Source: Lineus longissimus
Taxonomy: Eukaryota > Nemertea > Pilidiophora > Heteronemertea > Lineidae
Direction of reading: 5' to 3'
Assembly (NCBI RefSeq): GCF_910592395.1
Contig: NC_088312.1
Location: forward strand, 19,229,292 to 19,293,291
DNA: 64,000 nt
Within the stretch, counting starts at the first letter, position 1. Each line of letters begins with the position of its first letter. Shown in pieces: positions 48,806 through 59,505 of this stretch. The position numbers and the translations under genes are program-made. The notes beneath the pieces were generated by a model that was not told the origin of the DNA, did not search any database, and saw nothing but the letters and a program-made list of their open reading frames with translations.

Positions 48806-51800
48806 CTATTGGTCCTCATGAACCACCTCCTCACTTCCAACGAAATCACTGTCCTCACCATCACACTCTAGGATAGGAACACATCTCTGAATTGAACGAT
48901 TCCTGAAACCGGTCTTGACTTTGACGCGAACATTGCGGATGACACCGTCGTCTCCAGGGAATACTTCTTCGATTCGACCTAGCTCCCATTGACCGCGCAC
49001 TGCACTTGGATCAACCAAAAGGCCAATGTCACCAACCTGAACCTCTCTGTCCTTCCGAAGCCACTTAGACCTTCTTTGCAATGTGGGCAAATATTCCCGA
49101 ACAAACCGTGTCCAAAACTGATTTACCAAACTCTGGGTAAATTCAAATCTCTTGTGGAGATTTTTGGTTGGGTTGAATGGACCTTGTGGCGTTTCAGCCG
49201 ATGCTCTTCCAAGAAGAAAGTGGTTGGGCGTTAAGGGCTGTAAATCATTGGGATCATTTGAACTATAACCCAATGGCCTGGAGTTGACCAGATTCTGGAC
49301 CTCCGCGAATACTGTGGACATTTCATTCCACGTGAGGGTTTGTTGTCCAACAACTAACTTGAGACCTTTCTTGACCAATTTTACAAGTGATTCATAAAAT
49401 CCTCCCTGGTTTGGACTTAGAGGGGTTATAAAACGCCACTTGACTTGGTGGAGGACGGCAAACCTTTAAATTTGCTCTCGCCCTTCCTGTACAAGTTTTC
49501 TTAGCTCCTTCTCCGTGCTGATAAAGGAGCTACCATTGTCTGAGATGATAGTTGACGGCCATCCATGATGCGAGACAAATCTCCTGATGGCATGGAGAAA
49601 TGCCTGAGTGGACAAATTTTCCACAATCTCAAGATGTACTGCCCTTACAGTACCACAGGTGAAGATGGCTCCCCAAGCCTTCGTGCTCTTATTTCTACCA
49701 CATTTGAGGAAGAATGGACCAAACAGATCAAGGCCTGTAGTACTGTAGACTGGAGCAAACAATGCAAGACGCTCACTGGGTAGGTCAGCCATCCAAGGGA
49801 CCAGTGGAGACTTGCGCAATTTCCTACACACCACACAATCTCTAACAATCTGACGTGCCAAATTCCGACCTCTCAGAAACCAGTACTTTCTCCGGCCATG
49901 GCAGAGAGTACTTTCAGACCCGCAATGTCCATTTTTCCAGTGGACATTCCTCATCAACAATCTGGAAATGTGGCAAGATGCTGGGAGGAGAAAAGGATGA
50001 TTTTCATCATAGGACAGCGGAGACTTGCGAAGACGACCTCCTACCCTGAGCAAACCCTGATTGTCCTCAAAGGGAGCCAGATCCTTGCAACGAGTTTCCC
50101 AATCAATGAGCCCTCTCTGCGCAGTAGAAACCCAGTACCTTTCAGCTCTTTCTCGTTCTCCTGGTTCAAGCTGTCCGGTCTTTATATCCTCCTTTCTTGC
50201 CCTGGCCCTCAGATTACCAAAGAAGCGGAGGCACAATGCTGTCACATTGATAAGTCTAGGCCAACTTGAATAGTCTTCACACTTGATTGGTGGAACAATC
50301 TTCACAGCTGATGCAGACATATTGGGGGGTTGTCTTTCCGGTCTCTTCTCACAATCCCTTTCAGCAATCTTCGACGGCTGAGCTGGCCAATGTGTCTCTC
50401 CTTTCCTCAGAAACTCTGGCCCCTCAATCCAGCGACCGGCCATCTCTTCTGGTGTCAATCCCCTGGTGAGATCATCCGCAGGATTCTGGGCTGTTGGGAC
50501 AAACTTCCAAACTGAGGGATCCCAGGTTGCCTGAATTTCAGCAACTCTTACCCCAACAAATTGCTTCAAGGAGAGAGAGTCAGACTTGACCCAGTGGAGG
50601 ACAATCTCAGAATCAGACCACAAGTGGACCTCAGGCTTGGTACGCAGCTCAGAATGAATAGTCTTAGCCAGACGTGAGGCAATGAGAGCTGCCATCAGCT
50701 CAAGGCGCGGAATTGTGGTTTGGTGGAGTGGGGCCACCCTAGCCTTAGACGAGAACAGGCGGACGCTAATACCATCAGCTGTTGGCCACAGCATGTAGGC
50801 AACAGCCCCATATGCATGAATGCTGGCATCCCCGAAAACATGAAGTTGGGGAATTCCAAATGCGTCGTCTGGTTTAACTGACCTAGGGACAGACACTGTC
50901 TCAAGTTGTTTGAAACTGGAGAAAATCTCATTCCATCGCTGAACCTGGTCGGGGGGCAGACCAGTGTCCCAACCAAAGTCCTTGAGTCTCCAAATGTCCT
51001 GCATGGCAATTTTGGCAGTGATTGTGACTGGGGTAGCAAGACCAAGTGGATCAAAGAGAGTTGACAGATGAGACAATACAGACCTCTTAGTCAAAGACGA
51101 GTCAGGTGGATCCTTCACCTTGAAATGGATAAAATCCGTGCTATGATCCCAAGAGACCCCAAGGGTCTTGACGCTATCGTTACCGCTACCTCCAAGACTA
51201 ATAGACTCACCACTATGCACACTAGCTGGCTGACCTTCAGGTTTACCGATACCACGAGAAATGTACCACTCCTTGACTCTGAAGCTCCCTGTCGCTAGGA
51301 TTTCATCAAGATCACTCATCTTGCCTCGGGCAACGTCTGTCTTTCCACAGGAATGTATCAGGTCGTCCACGTATCGATCTTCTTCTAGGACCTGGGCAGC
51401 CTCCGGATGAGACGTCTTGTGGCGCTCAGCTATCTTCAACATCACTAGGCTCGCCATGTCAGGGGATGATCGATCGCCAAATGCAACTCTGGTCAGCTTG
51501 AAGATTTCAGGGTCTCTTGTGTCATCCCGGTTTCGCCACAGAAAACGATGCACCTCGGTATCCTCAGGCTTCAACAAAATCTGAAGGAACATTTTAGAGA
51601 TGTCACCCACAATAGCAACTAAGTCCTCCCTGAACCTAAGCAATACTCCAAACAAGTTTCCAATCAAATTTGGGCCCTTATATAGAAAAGAATTTAAGGA
51701 GACACCCTGGAACTGACAAGCTGGGTCAAATACTACTCTTAGGGGTGTGCTGAGTTTATCAGGACGGTATATGCCATGATGCGGCAGATAAAACCTAGGC

Positions 51801-54076
51801 CTCTTCTCAAGATCACAGGGGTCAACCCTTACGGCCCATCCCTTGTCGACATACTCCTGGACGGCGGCATCATAAAGCAAAGCCTTCTCTGGAGTACGAG
51901 ACAGACTCCTTTCCAAAGAGATTAGCCTCTTCTTGGTCAGGCAATAATTGTCAGGCAAGAGACAGGGATCTCTCTTCCAGGGTAAACCGATCATGTATCG
52001 GTCCCCCTCCAGACTCACAGATCTCTCCAACAGCGCTAGAGACTTCCTGTCCTCTGAGGACATGGGATCAACAGGGCATTGACAAGTTGGGGCTCTGACC
52101 CCAAGCACCTCCAGATCATACAAGTCAGACATGTCGACCTTCCTAACCAGATTCACAGACAGCCGCTTAGGGGCCTTCCCCTCAGAACCGATTACATACC
52201 AACCCAGTGGGATGCGCTTGGCTATGGGCTCAAAATCCAATCCACGCCTGACCTCTTCCTCTGAGTGGAGATGACTGTACTGAACCCCCAATATTAGGTC
52301 GACTGGACCACCAGGGTGGGAGATGTTCAAATCCCTGAGATGAGAAAATGAATGCAAATATTCCATGTTCAAAGGTGAGACCTCAGATACTGTGCAATCC
52401 ATCTCATGAGCCTCAACTAAGTGCTCCTCCCCTCCATCCAAATGGGAAATCCAGAACTTTAGTCTACGACTATCCTGCTGGCCCTGCTGTGACCCACCAA
52501 CAACTTGAACTTCAATGGGCTCGTTCTTGCCCTGGAGGCCCAAACCTCTTGCAAAATCCCTCCGGATAATGTTGGTCGTTGACCCTGAATCAACCAAGAC
52601 ATTCCCCTGCCTGATCCTACCATTCTCAGCCCTAAACAACACCCTAACTACAGGCAGAATACCATTTTTGTCAATAGCCGCTGTGGCAGAACCTGAAAAA
52701 GGAGCAGACTGGACAATCGGAGGTGGAGAGTCAACATGTAGCATCACATGATGCCACCTAGTGCATCCAGCTGGGTCGCACTTTGCCCTGACTTTCTTGC
52801 GTAGGAAATCGGACAGATCGGTTATTGATGGCGCGCGTATAGGGTCACGCTCGCGAATATGGGCGGCTGTGTCCTGCCACTTGTCAATGAGGTAATCAGG
52901 GAGACGCTGGACGATGCGGCGTAGAGTTGCAACGGCGTTCACATCAGCGAAGTACTGGAGGCGCTGCAGACCTGCGATGACATTAATAACATCAATGGAG
53001 AAATCACGAAGTGCATCTCTAGAATTATCAATCTTTTTACCCCTTGCAATTCTATCAATAAAGGCACGAGCAACTACACTGCGGGCCCCAAATTGGTCCT
53101 TAAGTTGTTTCAACGCGGTTGCATACATCACACCTGCACATCCTAAACCAGCTATCAAACGTTCAGCATCACCAGAGAGATGCATTCTCAATTGCGCAAG
53201 ACGGGCATCATCTTTGAGATGTGGTTTCTCATGAATGTGTAGTTTAAAGCTATCGATAAAGTCTACATAATCGATCGCTTTACCGCTGAACGATTTTATC
53301 TTTAATGTAGGAATGTCTCTACCCGCCTCTATGCGATAGAGGGCAGACGCTATAGTCAATTCACCACTGACACCACCGGGCAATACCGTCTCTTGAAACT
53401 CCACCAGTTCATCGATCCACCGGTCGAAGGTGGGCTCTGGATCCAACGCGACTCCGGCAGAGAGTCCAACACCAGACCGAATCGAAGACGGGCTGGCAAG
53501 CGGTACACCAATGGACGGTGTACTTGACAGCGACAATGGACCAGCAGCAGTCATCACTGGGGACAAGCCGGGTGGCGGACCAAAACCAGGTGGCAACGTA
53601 GCAGGAACAGTCGGCAGCGAGGCGGAAAACAGCCCAGGAGGGGCCGTCGTGGCAGCAGCAGCAGTAGTACCGCTTGGCAGCGACACAGGAACCAGTCCAG
53701 CAGGGGGCGACGTGATGACAGCAGCACCGGATGCAGGCCCACTAGTAGAAGCTGTGGGGGAAGGTGGCCGAGCTTTGGCCAGCTTCGATTGATGGGCAGC
53801 GGCTTCATCAATAAAGTTGTAATACACCTCAATCAGTTCCGCCTCCCAATGAACAAATGCATCAGCATCCGTCGAATCTTCCTCCACCAGCGAAATCATA
53901 TCAGTATTGATGTCACATGCCTGTCTAAAGTCCGCTGCAAGGGCATCCAGTTCTCGCTCAAGTCTCAGCAGCGAAATCGTGTCCTTATCGATGTTCTCTT
54001 TAAGGCGGTTGATAGCCCTCGTGCAACGGGCACGCAGTCCTTTGCGTTTGCTCTTTAAGTCTTCCATCGGCGCCAT
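48806..54076 (-). pseudogene. BEL/Pao gag-pol polyprotein with one in-frame stop in integrase
   Basis: The first ATG (54,076; MAPMEDLKSK) opens about 1,536 codons. In order: an N-terminal coiled coil (1-75), a Pro/Ala/Thr-rich linker (~100-210), a DUF1759-like gag core (~240-440), an aspartic protease (VDSGSTTN, ~494), a reverse transcriptase (YVDD, ~902), an A17-type RNase H region (FGDAS, ~1080), an integrase zinc-binding H2C2 region and an integrase core with D in GLDLFG (~1449) and D in SDNGSS (~1512). At 49,466-49,468 a TAA interrupts. The frame then continues without shift to 48,806, giving the last catalytic Glu (GGFYES) and a DUF5641-type C-terminal domain (LTPNHFLLG, DIGLLVDP). So integrase is cut before its third acidic residue. 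Only a remnant (RWHHVMLH) of the usual gag zinc knuckle is seen. Confidence 0.9.
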
Positions 54077-54116
54077 GTCGATCTTCACCAGTGCAGAAGC
54101 AGGATTCAGAAAAGAA

Positions 54117-54837
54117 TGGTGGAGACAGGGATGGAAAACTCAACAATTCGGGAGTCGATTTCTAATCTTCTTTTAACACCATAACATGGGGTTTTCTGAA
54201 ATAGTACAAACATGTGTCACAATCAGAAACAGTACATCACAACCATACTTGTAGTATACAAATGTCCTCAAATTTGTCTTTCCTACAACATGGTCTTACA
54301 CGGAGAACTAAAACCTACATATTACTGTCACACAGATCATTGAAAGCAGTCCTAAATATTCTCACAACTTAGTACATGACATAATGATATTGGTACTGTA
54401 AAATCGCTGGGAGACGTTGCTCCTATACACAGAGTGCATGCTCAATGCATAGATGTACGCATCGCACGAGGCGCGCACTCATCGAAACTTCTGGCAAAGC
54501 ATTCAAGACAACGGACAATCAAACCTTGATTTTGATGTACACCTTTAACTATTCTGAATGACAGTGGGCTAGGGGTTTCTATACATATTTTGCTTTTACC
54601 TGAATCTTGAAACCTCCCGATTCAAATCATAAAGAGTTACAAAAAACCCACAAAAAAGAGGGACGAAGTCCGCGAAGACCTTCCCTGACAAATCGAAATG
54701 GCTGAAGCGCATGTTACGTCATCGCAACTCACGACGCGGGGTTGTCTCAGCGCGCGCGCAAGTTAAAGTTAGCGAAAGAACATGTCAAAGGTGACGATAG
54801 GCAAATAACTGGGAAAATAGGCGCAATATTCAAAACA
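54117..54837 (-). repeat. BEL/Pao 5' LTR
   Basis: Identical to the other LTR except for one substitution. It holds the promoter for the element. A clear primer-binding site immediately downstream (below 54,117) was not identified. Confidence 0.95.
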
Positions 54838-54903
54838 CGCGGTGGTCCATGATACATTGTGCATACGGTGCGCCAAAAATGGGGATATTGATGAAGCCCT
54901 TAC

Positions 54904-55611
54904 CTCATATAGCTTTTTCTTCTTCTCCAAAGTTACGCTGAAAGGTTGGATGTCGTCCTGGGTGCCGACAAATGGTACCCAGGTTCGAGATCGACTGGAC
55001 AATAAGCACCCTGGGTGCCATTACACTAGACAAACAGCACCCAGTTTCTTTTTGCCTGGCTTACGGATCTTAGGGACGAGGACGTTTCTTGCATTCTCGT
55101 TTTATCTCGCGCCGTGGTACTTGCGGCATTAGCAGTGCGCGAAATAAAAAGAACTGATAAACAGAACAAAACGCGTTTAGGCCTATAGGTTCTTTATCTC
55201 TCTCCCCTTAGAGACGAATACCCCGTTTGAATAAGATGGAACTGATGAAAGAAAGGTTTTTAGAGCACGGTTGGAAACAGGGACGGTCGCCATCTTGCAA
55301 AATGATGGTTATCGTGACACGTGACCTCCGTGAGCGTGGGGTCAACCTCGGTTGTAGGTATAGGAAAAGTGTAGAAGAAGAAGCTGGGTGCTGTTTGTCT
55401 AGTGTAATGGCACCCAGGGTGCTTATTGTCCAGTCGATCTCGAACCTGGGTACCATTTGTCGGCACCCAGGACGACATCCACCCTTTCAGCAAAAGTTAC
55501 CGTCGAGCAAAATTGCGAAGTGAGGACGCCGTAGTGCTCGCCGTAAAAGTCAAGCAAGATACCGACCTCATCGTCCGTCCAATTCTTTGCTCGCCCACGC
55601 TTGGTTGTCAT
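54904..55611 (-). pseudogene. SANT/Myb-like Harbinger protein, exon 1, split by a transposon
   Basis: The ATG at 55,611 starts MTTKRGRAKNWTDDEVGILL, a classic SANT/Myb-like DNA-binding start, and runs to QFCSTVT at about 55,500. The sequence then enters a foreign inverted-repeat element (54,937-55,491). Coding resumes on its far side with a Lys-rich helix (EKKKKLYE) ending at a GTAAGG donor (54,898-54,903). The two halves together make the usual N-terminal half of the domain that exon 2 completes. The insertion, not a point change, destroys the gene: reading straight on would add unrelated residues. The SANT protein normally binds DNA near the element ends and helps import the transposase. 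Confidence 0.8.
54937..55491. mobile_element. Small terminal-inverted-repeat element in SANT exon 1
   Basis: The left end begins GCTGAAAGGTTGGATGTCG and the right end, reversed, begins GCTGAAAGGGTGGATGTCG. The inverted similarity continues for about 110 bases at each end (to about 55,048 and from about 55,384). Flanking CAAAGTTAC (54,928-54,936) and AAAAGTTAC (55,492-55,500) look like an 8-9-base target duplication. The interior of about 335 bases has no convincing gene. The duplication length suggests a Mutator-, hAT- or Merlin-type non-autonomous element. Confidence 0.8.
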
Positions 55612-55879
55612 TTGCCAAAATGCTTGTCAAACACGCTGCACGAAGGGCCTATATCCAACATAATTACATCACATAACGAACCGGCAGAGTGCCTCTGAGC
55701 AGATATTACCGCATTTCAATTGAATTCCGACTAAGCGTTCGAGTAAATTTTAATGGGCGCTTGGTGGGTGAACCGTAGATTCACCTGCTAAAGGAAGGGC
55801 AGGCTAAAGGTACCTTCAAGCCAGTTTGTGAAACGCTCTGATTTTGTTCCTTTAAATTTTAAATAACTCCTTCCTTAAG

Positions 55880-56581
55880 GCTGGGTTCACATAGAACTAT
55901 ACTATTCGGGTATTCGGTGCACGTTTTGCCAGGGCACGCGGGTGCCTGAAATCGAACAAGGAAATTTCACAATACCGGGTCACATAAGAGGGCACTATTC
56001 GAAAAGGTCGTATACCTGCGTATAGTATAGTATAGTGGGAATCGTGCGCGTTCGATTTTCGTGCAGCGTATATCACCCTATTCAGAAGTGACCAGTGCAT
56101 TTTAATGTTATCTATCACAATTAATTATTAAACGATTTATTGCATACTATAGGATAAGTTAGAAACAACAGTACTCATTTTTACTCATTTTATTGCAATT
56201 TCTAAGTACAGGCCTTCATTACATGTTTTATTACTAATCAACTAAATGATTCTTTTAATTAACATCTGGATGATCGATGAGGTTTTTAAATGTCCTTTGG
56301 TACTCTCCCAACAGAGGTCTCATCTTAAAGTGCTGCCGCACCCATTCTGTTCTTTTTTTCTTTGGTCTTTGTGCCTGGTCAGCTTCATCCTCGGCTAAGA
56401 GGAGAAGAGCCAAATCTTCTTCGTCTGAACTGTCCATCTGATCGGCGCCAAAAGACCGAATACCGCACGCATGCTATACCCTATGTGACTCGCCGTGTCC
56501 GTATAGCGCGTATGGCGAATACCGAATAGCGTATATCGAATACCGTATACCGAATACCGTATAGTTCTATGTGAACCCAGC
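55880..56581. mobile_element. PIF/Harbinger family 2, copy A (internal-deletion derivative)
   Basis: The ends are GCTGGGTTCACATAGAACTA and its inverse, flanked by AAG on both sides (55,877-55,879; 56,582-56,584), a 3-base target duplication as expected for PIF/Harbinger. The first ~380 bases match the left end of copy B and the last ~320 match its right end. The join is at CAT (56,263-56,265), which is present at both breakpoints of copy B (56,994-56,996 and 59,174-59,176). About 2.2 kb is therefore missing. Subterminal CGAATA/CGTATA-type repeats are kept. Confidence 0.85.
56255..56437 (-). pseudogene. HARBI1 exon 1 fragment in copy A
   Basis: The first 60 codons closely resemble those of the copy B transposase exon 1 (MDSSDEEDLALLLLAEDEAD start, then WVRQHFKMRPLLGEY). 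The frame ends two codons after the deletion junction. Small differences (for example Q for H and I for M) show that the copies diverged before or after the deletion. Confidence 0.85.
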
Positions 56582-57010
56582 AAGGCTGGGTTCACATACT
56601 GGGTTCACATAGAACTAAACTATTCGGGTATTCGGTGCACGTTTTGCCAGGGCACGCGGGTACCTGAAATCGAACAAGGAAATTTCACAATACCGGGTCA
56701 ATTAGGAGAGCACTATTCGAAAAGGTCGTATACCTGCGTATAGTAGAGTATAGTGGGAATCGTGCGCGTTCGATTTTCGTGCAGCGTATACCACCCTGTT
56801 CAGAAGTGACCAGAGGTATTGGTAAGAACATGCATTTTAATGTTATCTATCACAATTATTAAACGATTTATTGCATACTATAGGATAAGTTAGAAACAAT
56901 AGAACTCATTTTTACTCATTTTTTTGCAATTTCTAAGTACAGGCCTTCATTACATGTTTTATTACTAATCAACTAAATGATTCTTTTAATTAACATATAG
57001 CGAACTTCAA

Positions 57011-57155
57011 ATGGATGACTACAAGTATGGTCTTATCGAAAAGGTTCGACATATGCCCCTGCTGTGGGATCCAGAGGACCCCGATTACAAAAATAAGGAC
57101 CAGCGCCAACAGGCTTGGGAAAAGCTTGAAAGTGAGATCCATCCGCCTAAAAAGG
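57011..57155 (+). CDS. MADF-BESS Harbinger protein, exon 1
   Basis: The ATG at 57,011 encodes 48 codons: MDDYKYGLIEKVRHMPLLWD, then DPDYKNKDQRQQAWEKLESE. This is the N-terminal half of a MADF domain (a Myb-related DNA-binding fold). The exon stops at a GTAGGT donor (57,156-57,161) with one base of the next codon. It pairs in phase with the exon at 58,191. HARBI1 exon 2 on the other strand occupies the intron between them. Confidence 0.75.
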
Positions 57156-57195
57156 GTAGGTTGTCTTTTTTTAAAGTTTAAGTTTAAGTTCAGTT

Positions 57196-58140
57196 CTACT
57201 CATCGTGGTCGCGGGGAAGCACATTTCTGAACACATGCTGATGTTGCCATTCCACACTCCCCTGTGGATCACAGAAGAATTCTGTGATAGTATCTCTCAG
57301 TCCAACTGCGTCGTCAGCAAACTTAGTACCATGAAGTGGTTGAAGGTTGATCAAACCATTCCTTGTATTCTGGAATAATTCATACTTGACAGATGATGTG
57401 CGATCTTTCATGTGGCCGTCTCGTCTTCGGACATAGTTATGAAGAACCGTTGCGGCATTTGTAACTGCAACTACTTTGTCCGGCTGAAGGCGCATAGGTC
57501 GTTGGAAAACTTCAAACTTGTTGGCTAAAATTCCAAAACAGCATTCGACAGAACGTCGGGCTCTGGAATGTCTATAGTTGTATATACGCCTCTCATCATT
57601 CAGTGTACGGGCTGCAAAGGGACGCATCAAGTACGTCTTCAAAGGAAAGGCTTCATCACCGACAATCATGAATGGAATCTTTTCATTTGATGTGTTAACT
57701 TTGAAATATCCCTTTGGAATGTTAAGCTGTTGCCTTTCCAGCAGTTCAGATATCACTGAATTTTGAAAGACACCGGCATCACAAACTCTTCCATATTGAC
57801 CACAATCCACCAAGACAAAGCAAGAATCTGCATCACTTAATGCCATGAGCACAATACTAGGAAACCCCTTGTAATTGTAGAACATGGATCCAGTGTTTGA
57901 AGGGTTCACAAGTGAAATGTGTTTCCCATCAAGTGCTCCAACGGCAAAGGGAAAATCCCACAAGTCGCCAAAACGTTTCGCTATTCGTTTCCAGTAATCC
58001 TCCGACGGTTTTGGCATCTCGATTGGCTGGAGTACTGCCCACAGCTTCTGACATGTTTCATACACATGTTTGGCAATCGTGTTTTTGCCATATGAAAAGG
58101 TGCTGACATCGACGCAAACGAGGATCCCGTGGCAAGGTGT
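57196..58140 (-). pseudogene. HARBI1-type transposase, exon 2 (copy B), with a 1-base frameshift
   Basis: The exon follows a TTGTTTTCAG acceptor (AG at 58,141-58,142). It encodes most of the DDE domain: D in GALDGKHI, D in VGDEAFPL and E in SVECCFGIL. The tail ends at TAA (57,196). Exon 1 delivers two bases of a codon, so exon 2 should start in a frame reading HLATGSSFASMS. That frame must shift by one base at the AAAA run (58,095-58,098) to enter the long conserved frame. One base is missing in this copy, or the assembly lost it from the homopolymer. Everything downstream is open for about 300 codons. Confidence 0.8.
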
Positions 58141-58190
58141 CTGAAAACAAAAAAGATACTTTATAATGGAATATTTCTTTTCAATTTTAG

Positions 58191-58965
58191 GGGTGAACGC
58201 AAAACAAACTTGGGAGGCGCTGAACCGGGCTTTTAATAGTGCCTTGAGCCGCCGAAAAAATAAGAAATCAGGAAGCGGCCAACATGACAAGCCATGGAAA
58301 TTTGAAACCTCCATGAGTTATGTGAAGGGCGTCAAAGAGAAAAGGAACACCATTTCTAATCTTGAAGACAATGACGACCATCCACAAGACGATTCTGGAG
58401 ATGAGGACACTACTACCAGTAGAGGGATCTTGGAACAGGCTGTAGATGAGTCGGGCATTTGTGATACCGATGATGATGTCGAGGAAACCTCGGCTCCATT
58501 GGCGTCATCATTCAAACCCATTCCCCAAAACCTAGTTCAAAAACTAGGGTTTCAAAAAGGAAGTCAGCCGATGATGCACTTGACGACGAACGATATGGAT
58601 TGTACAGAGTGATGACCCAACGTATGGAAGACAAACAGAAATCCCCTCGACTCAAGTTCTTTGAGTCAATCATGCCGCAGGTTGATGCAATGACAGATGA
58701 TTGTTGTTTGGACTTTCAGATGGCAGTTCTAAGTTCTCTCAAACATTCCCGAGAATCGGATGCCGAAGCCAAAGCCTTGAATGAAAGTCCACGCCCCTGG
58801 ACGCCAGCATCATGGTCAACGTCAACGCTAACATCAAGCCGGGCCAGTACACCATCGTCCACATCGACGCAACTGATAACTCCATATCCTGTGCATGGTC
58901 ATGGAGCCTTTCTTCCTCCGACATGTAATGCATCCCAGCAATCTTATTATCCCTTTCCAAAGTGA
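58191..58965 (+). pseudogene. MADF-BESS Harbinger protein, exon 2, with a frameshift
   Basis: After a TCAATTTTAG acceptor (ending 58,190) the frame continues the MADF domain (VNAKQTWEALNRAFNSALSR) and then an acidic Asp/Glu/Ser-rich linker. It runs to a TGA at 58,612 in a frame that no longer looks conserved. One frame over, from about 58,515-58,560 onward, the sequence reads a Lys/Ser-rich basic stretch and a BESS motif (KFFESIMPQVDAM...FQMAVLSSL) ending at TGA (58,965). A single-base indel near the A/C-rich 58,505-58,545 region explains the split. BESS motifs mediate protein contacts. This protein is the SANT/MADF partner of the transposase. Confidence 0.7.
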
Positions 58966-59031
58966 AAGAACAATAATGAATGTACCATGTTTGTACTAAT
59001 AAAACCATAAATTGATATTTGTTTTACTCAC

Positions 59032-59348
59032 CTTATGGTCAAAACAAGCTTCTCTTCTCCTGATATCGGTTTCCTCCAGTTTGATCCAATGGGACGGATG
59101 TGAGGCAAAATCAGATCTTTCAACTCTCTGTAGCTGGCGTATGACATGCGCATATAGTTAAAGAAGATCTTCTCATCTGGATGATCCATGAGGTTTTTAA
59201 ATGTCCTGTGGTACTCCCCCAACAGAGGTCTCATCTTAAAGTGCTGCCGCACCCATTCTGTTCTTTCTTTCTTTGGTCTTTGTGCCTGGTCAGCTTCATC
59301 CTCGGCTAAGAGGAGAAGAGCCAAATCTTCTTCGTCTGAACTGTCCAT
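59032..59348 (-). CDS. HARBI1-type transposase, exon 1 (copy B)
   Basis: The ATG at 59,348 opens 105 codons. They are an acidic N-terminus (MDSSDEEDLALLLLAEDEAD), then RTEWVRQHFKMRPLLGEY and YMRMSYASYRELKDLI, the usual HARBI1 N-terminal region. The exon ends at a GTGAGT donor (59,026-59,031) in phase 2. Its intron (58,141-59,031) contains the whole second exon of the MADF-BESS gene on the opposite strand. Confidence 0.8.
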
Positions 59349-59505
59349 CTGATCGGCGCCAAAAGACCGAATACCGCACGCATGCTACCCTATGTGACTC
59401 GCCGTGCCCGTATAGCGTATAGCGAATACCGAATAGCGTATATCGAATAGCGTATATCGAATAGCGTATACCGAATACCGTATAGTTCTATGTGAACCCA
59501 GCAAG

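Larger units (their letters stand above)
47929..54837 (-). mobile_element. BEL/Pao LTR retrotransposon, complete
   Basis: The 6,909-bp element is bounded by two direct 721-bp LTRs and flanked by the 5-base duplication CGCGG (47,924-47,928 and 54,838-54,842). It has integrated on the minus strand in intron 1 of the SANT-like gene of Harbinger element 1. One long gag-pol frame fills the interior. The LTRs differ at one site by eye (AAAGATGACG versus AAAGGTGACG), which indicates a recent insertion. Confidence 0.95.
43747..55840. mobile_element. PIF/Harbinger DNA transposon 1, carrying nested insertions
   Basis: The left end contains GTTTCATAAAGCTT twice (about 43,754 and 43,828) with AAAGGAACT/TTAATGG-rich subterminal DNA. 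The right end (about 55,780-55,840), read inward on the minus strand, gives CAGAGCGTTTCACAAACTGG then GGTACCTTTAGCC, comparable to GTTTCATAAAGCTT...GTTCCTTTAGGCC on the left. Between them are the two genes typical of this superfamily: a HARBI1-type transposase (+) and a SANT/Myb-like protein (-), convergently arranged. Without the BEL element and the small inverted-repeat element it would be about 4.6 kb. Exact termini and the 3-base target duplication are not certain. Confidence 0.7.
56585..59502. mobile_element. PIF/Harbinger family 2, copy B (full length)
   Basis: A 2,918-bp element with terminal inverted repeats GCTGGGTTCACATA and AAG on each side (56,582-56,584; 59,503-59,505). Its left end carries a 13-base duplication of the terminal word (CTGGGTTCACATA twice). 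It encodes a two-exon HARBI1 transposase on the minus strand and a two-exon MADF-BESS protein on the plus strand. The exons alternate along the DNA. The right subterminal region (59,405-59,485) is a string of GCGTATA-CGAATA repeats, a likely transposase-binding array. Confidence 0.9.

Noticed and set aside
53430-53792. Gly/Ala/Pro-rich 120-codon plus-strand frame
   Set aside because: It is the antisense shadow of the Pro/Ala/Thr-rich linker of the BEL gag-pol gene.
54100-54116. Possible BEL primer-binding site right after the 5' LTR
   Set aside because: The bases read on the minus strand after the LTR do not start with a convincing tRNA-complementary TGG word, so no site was called.
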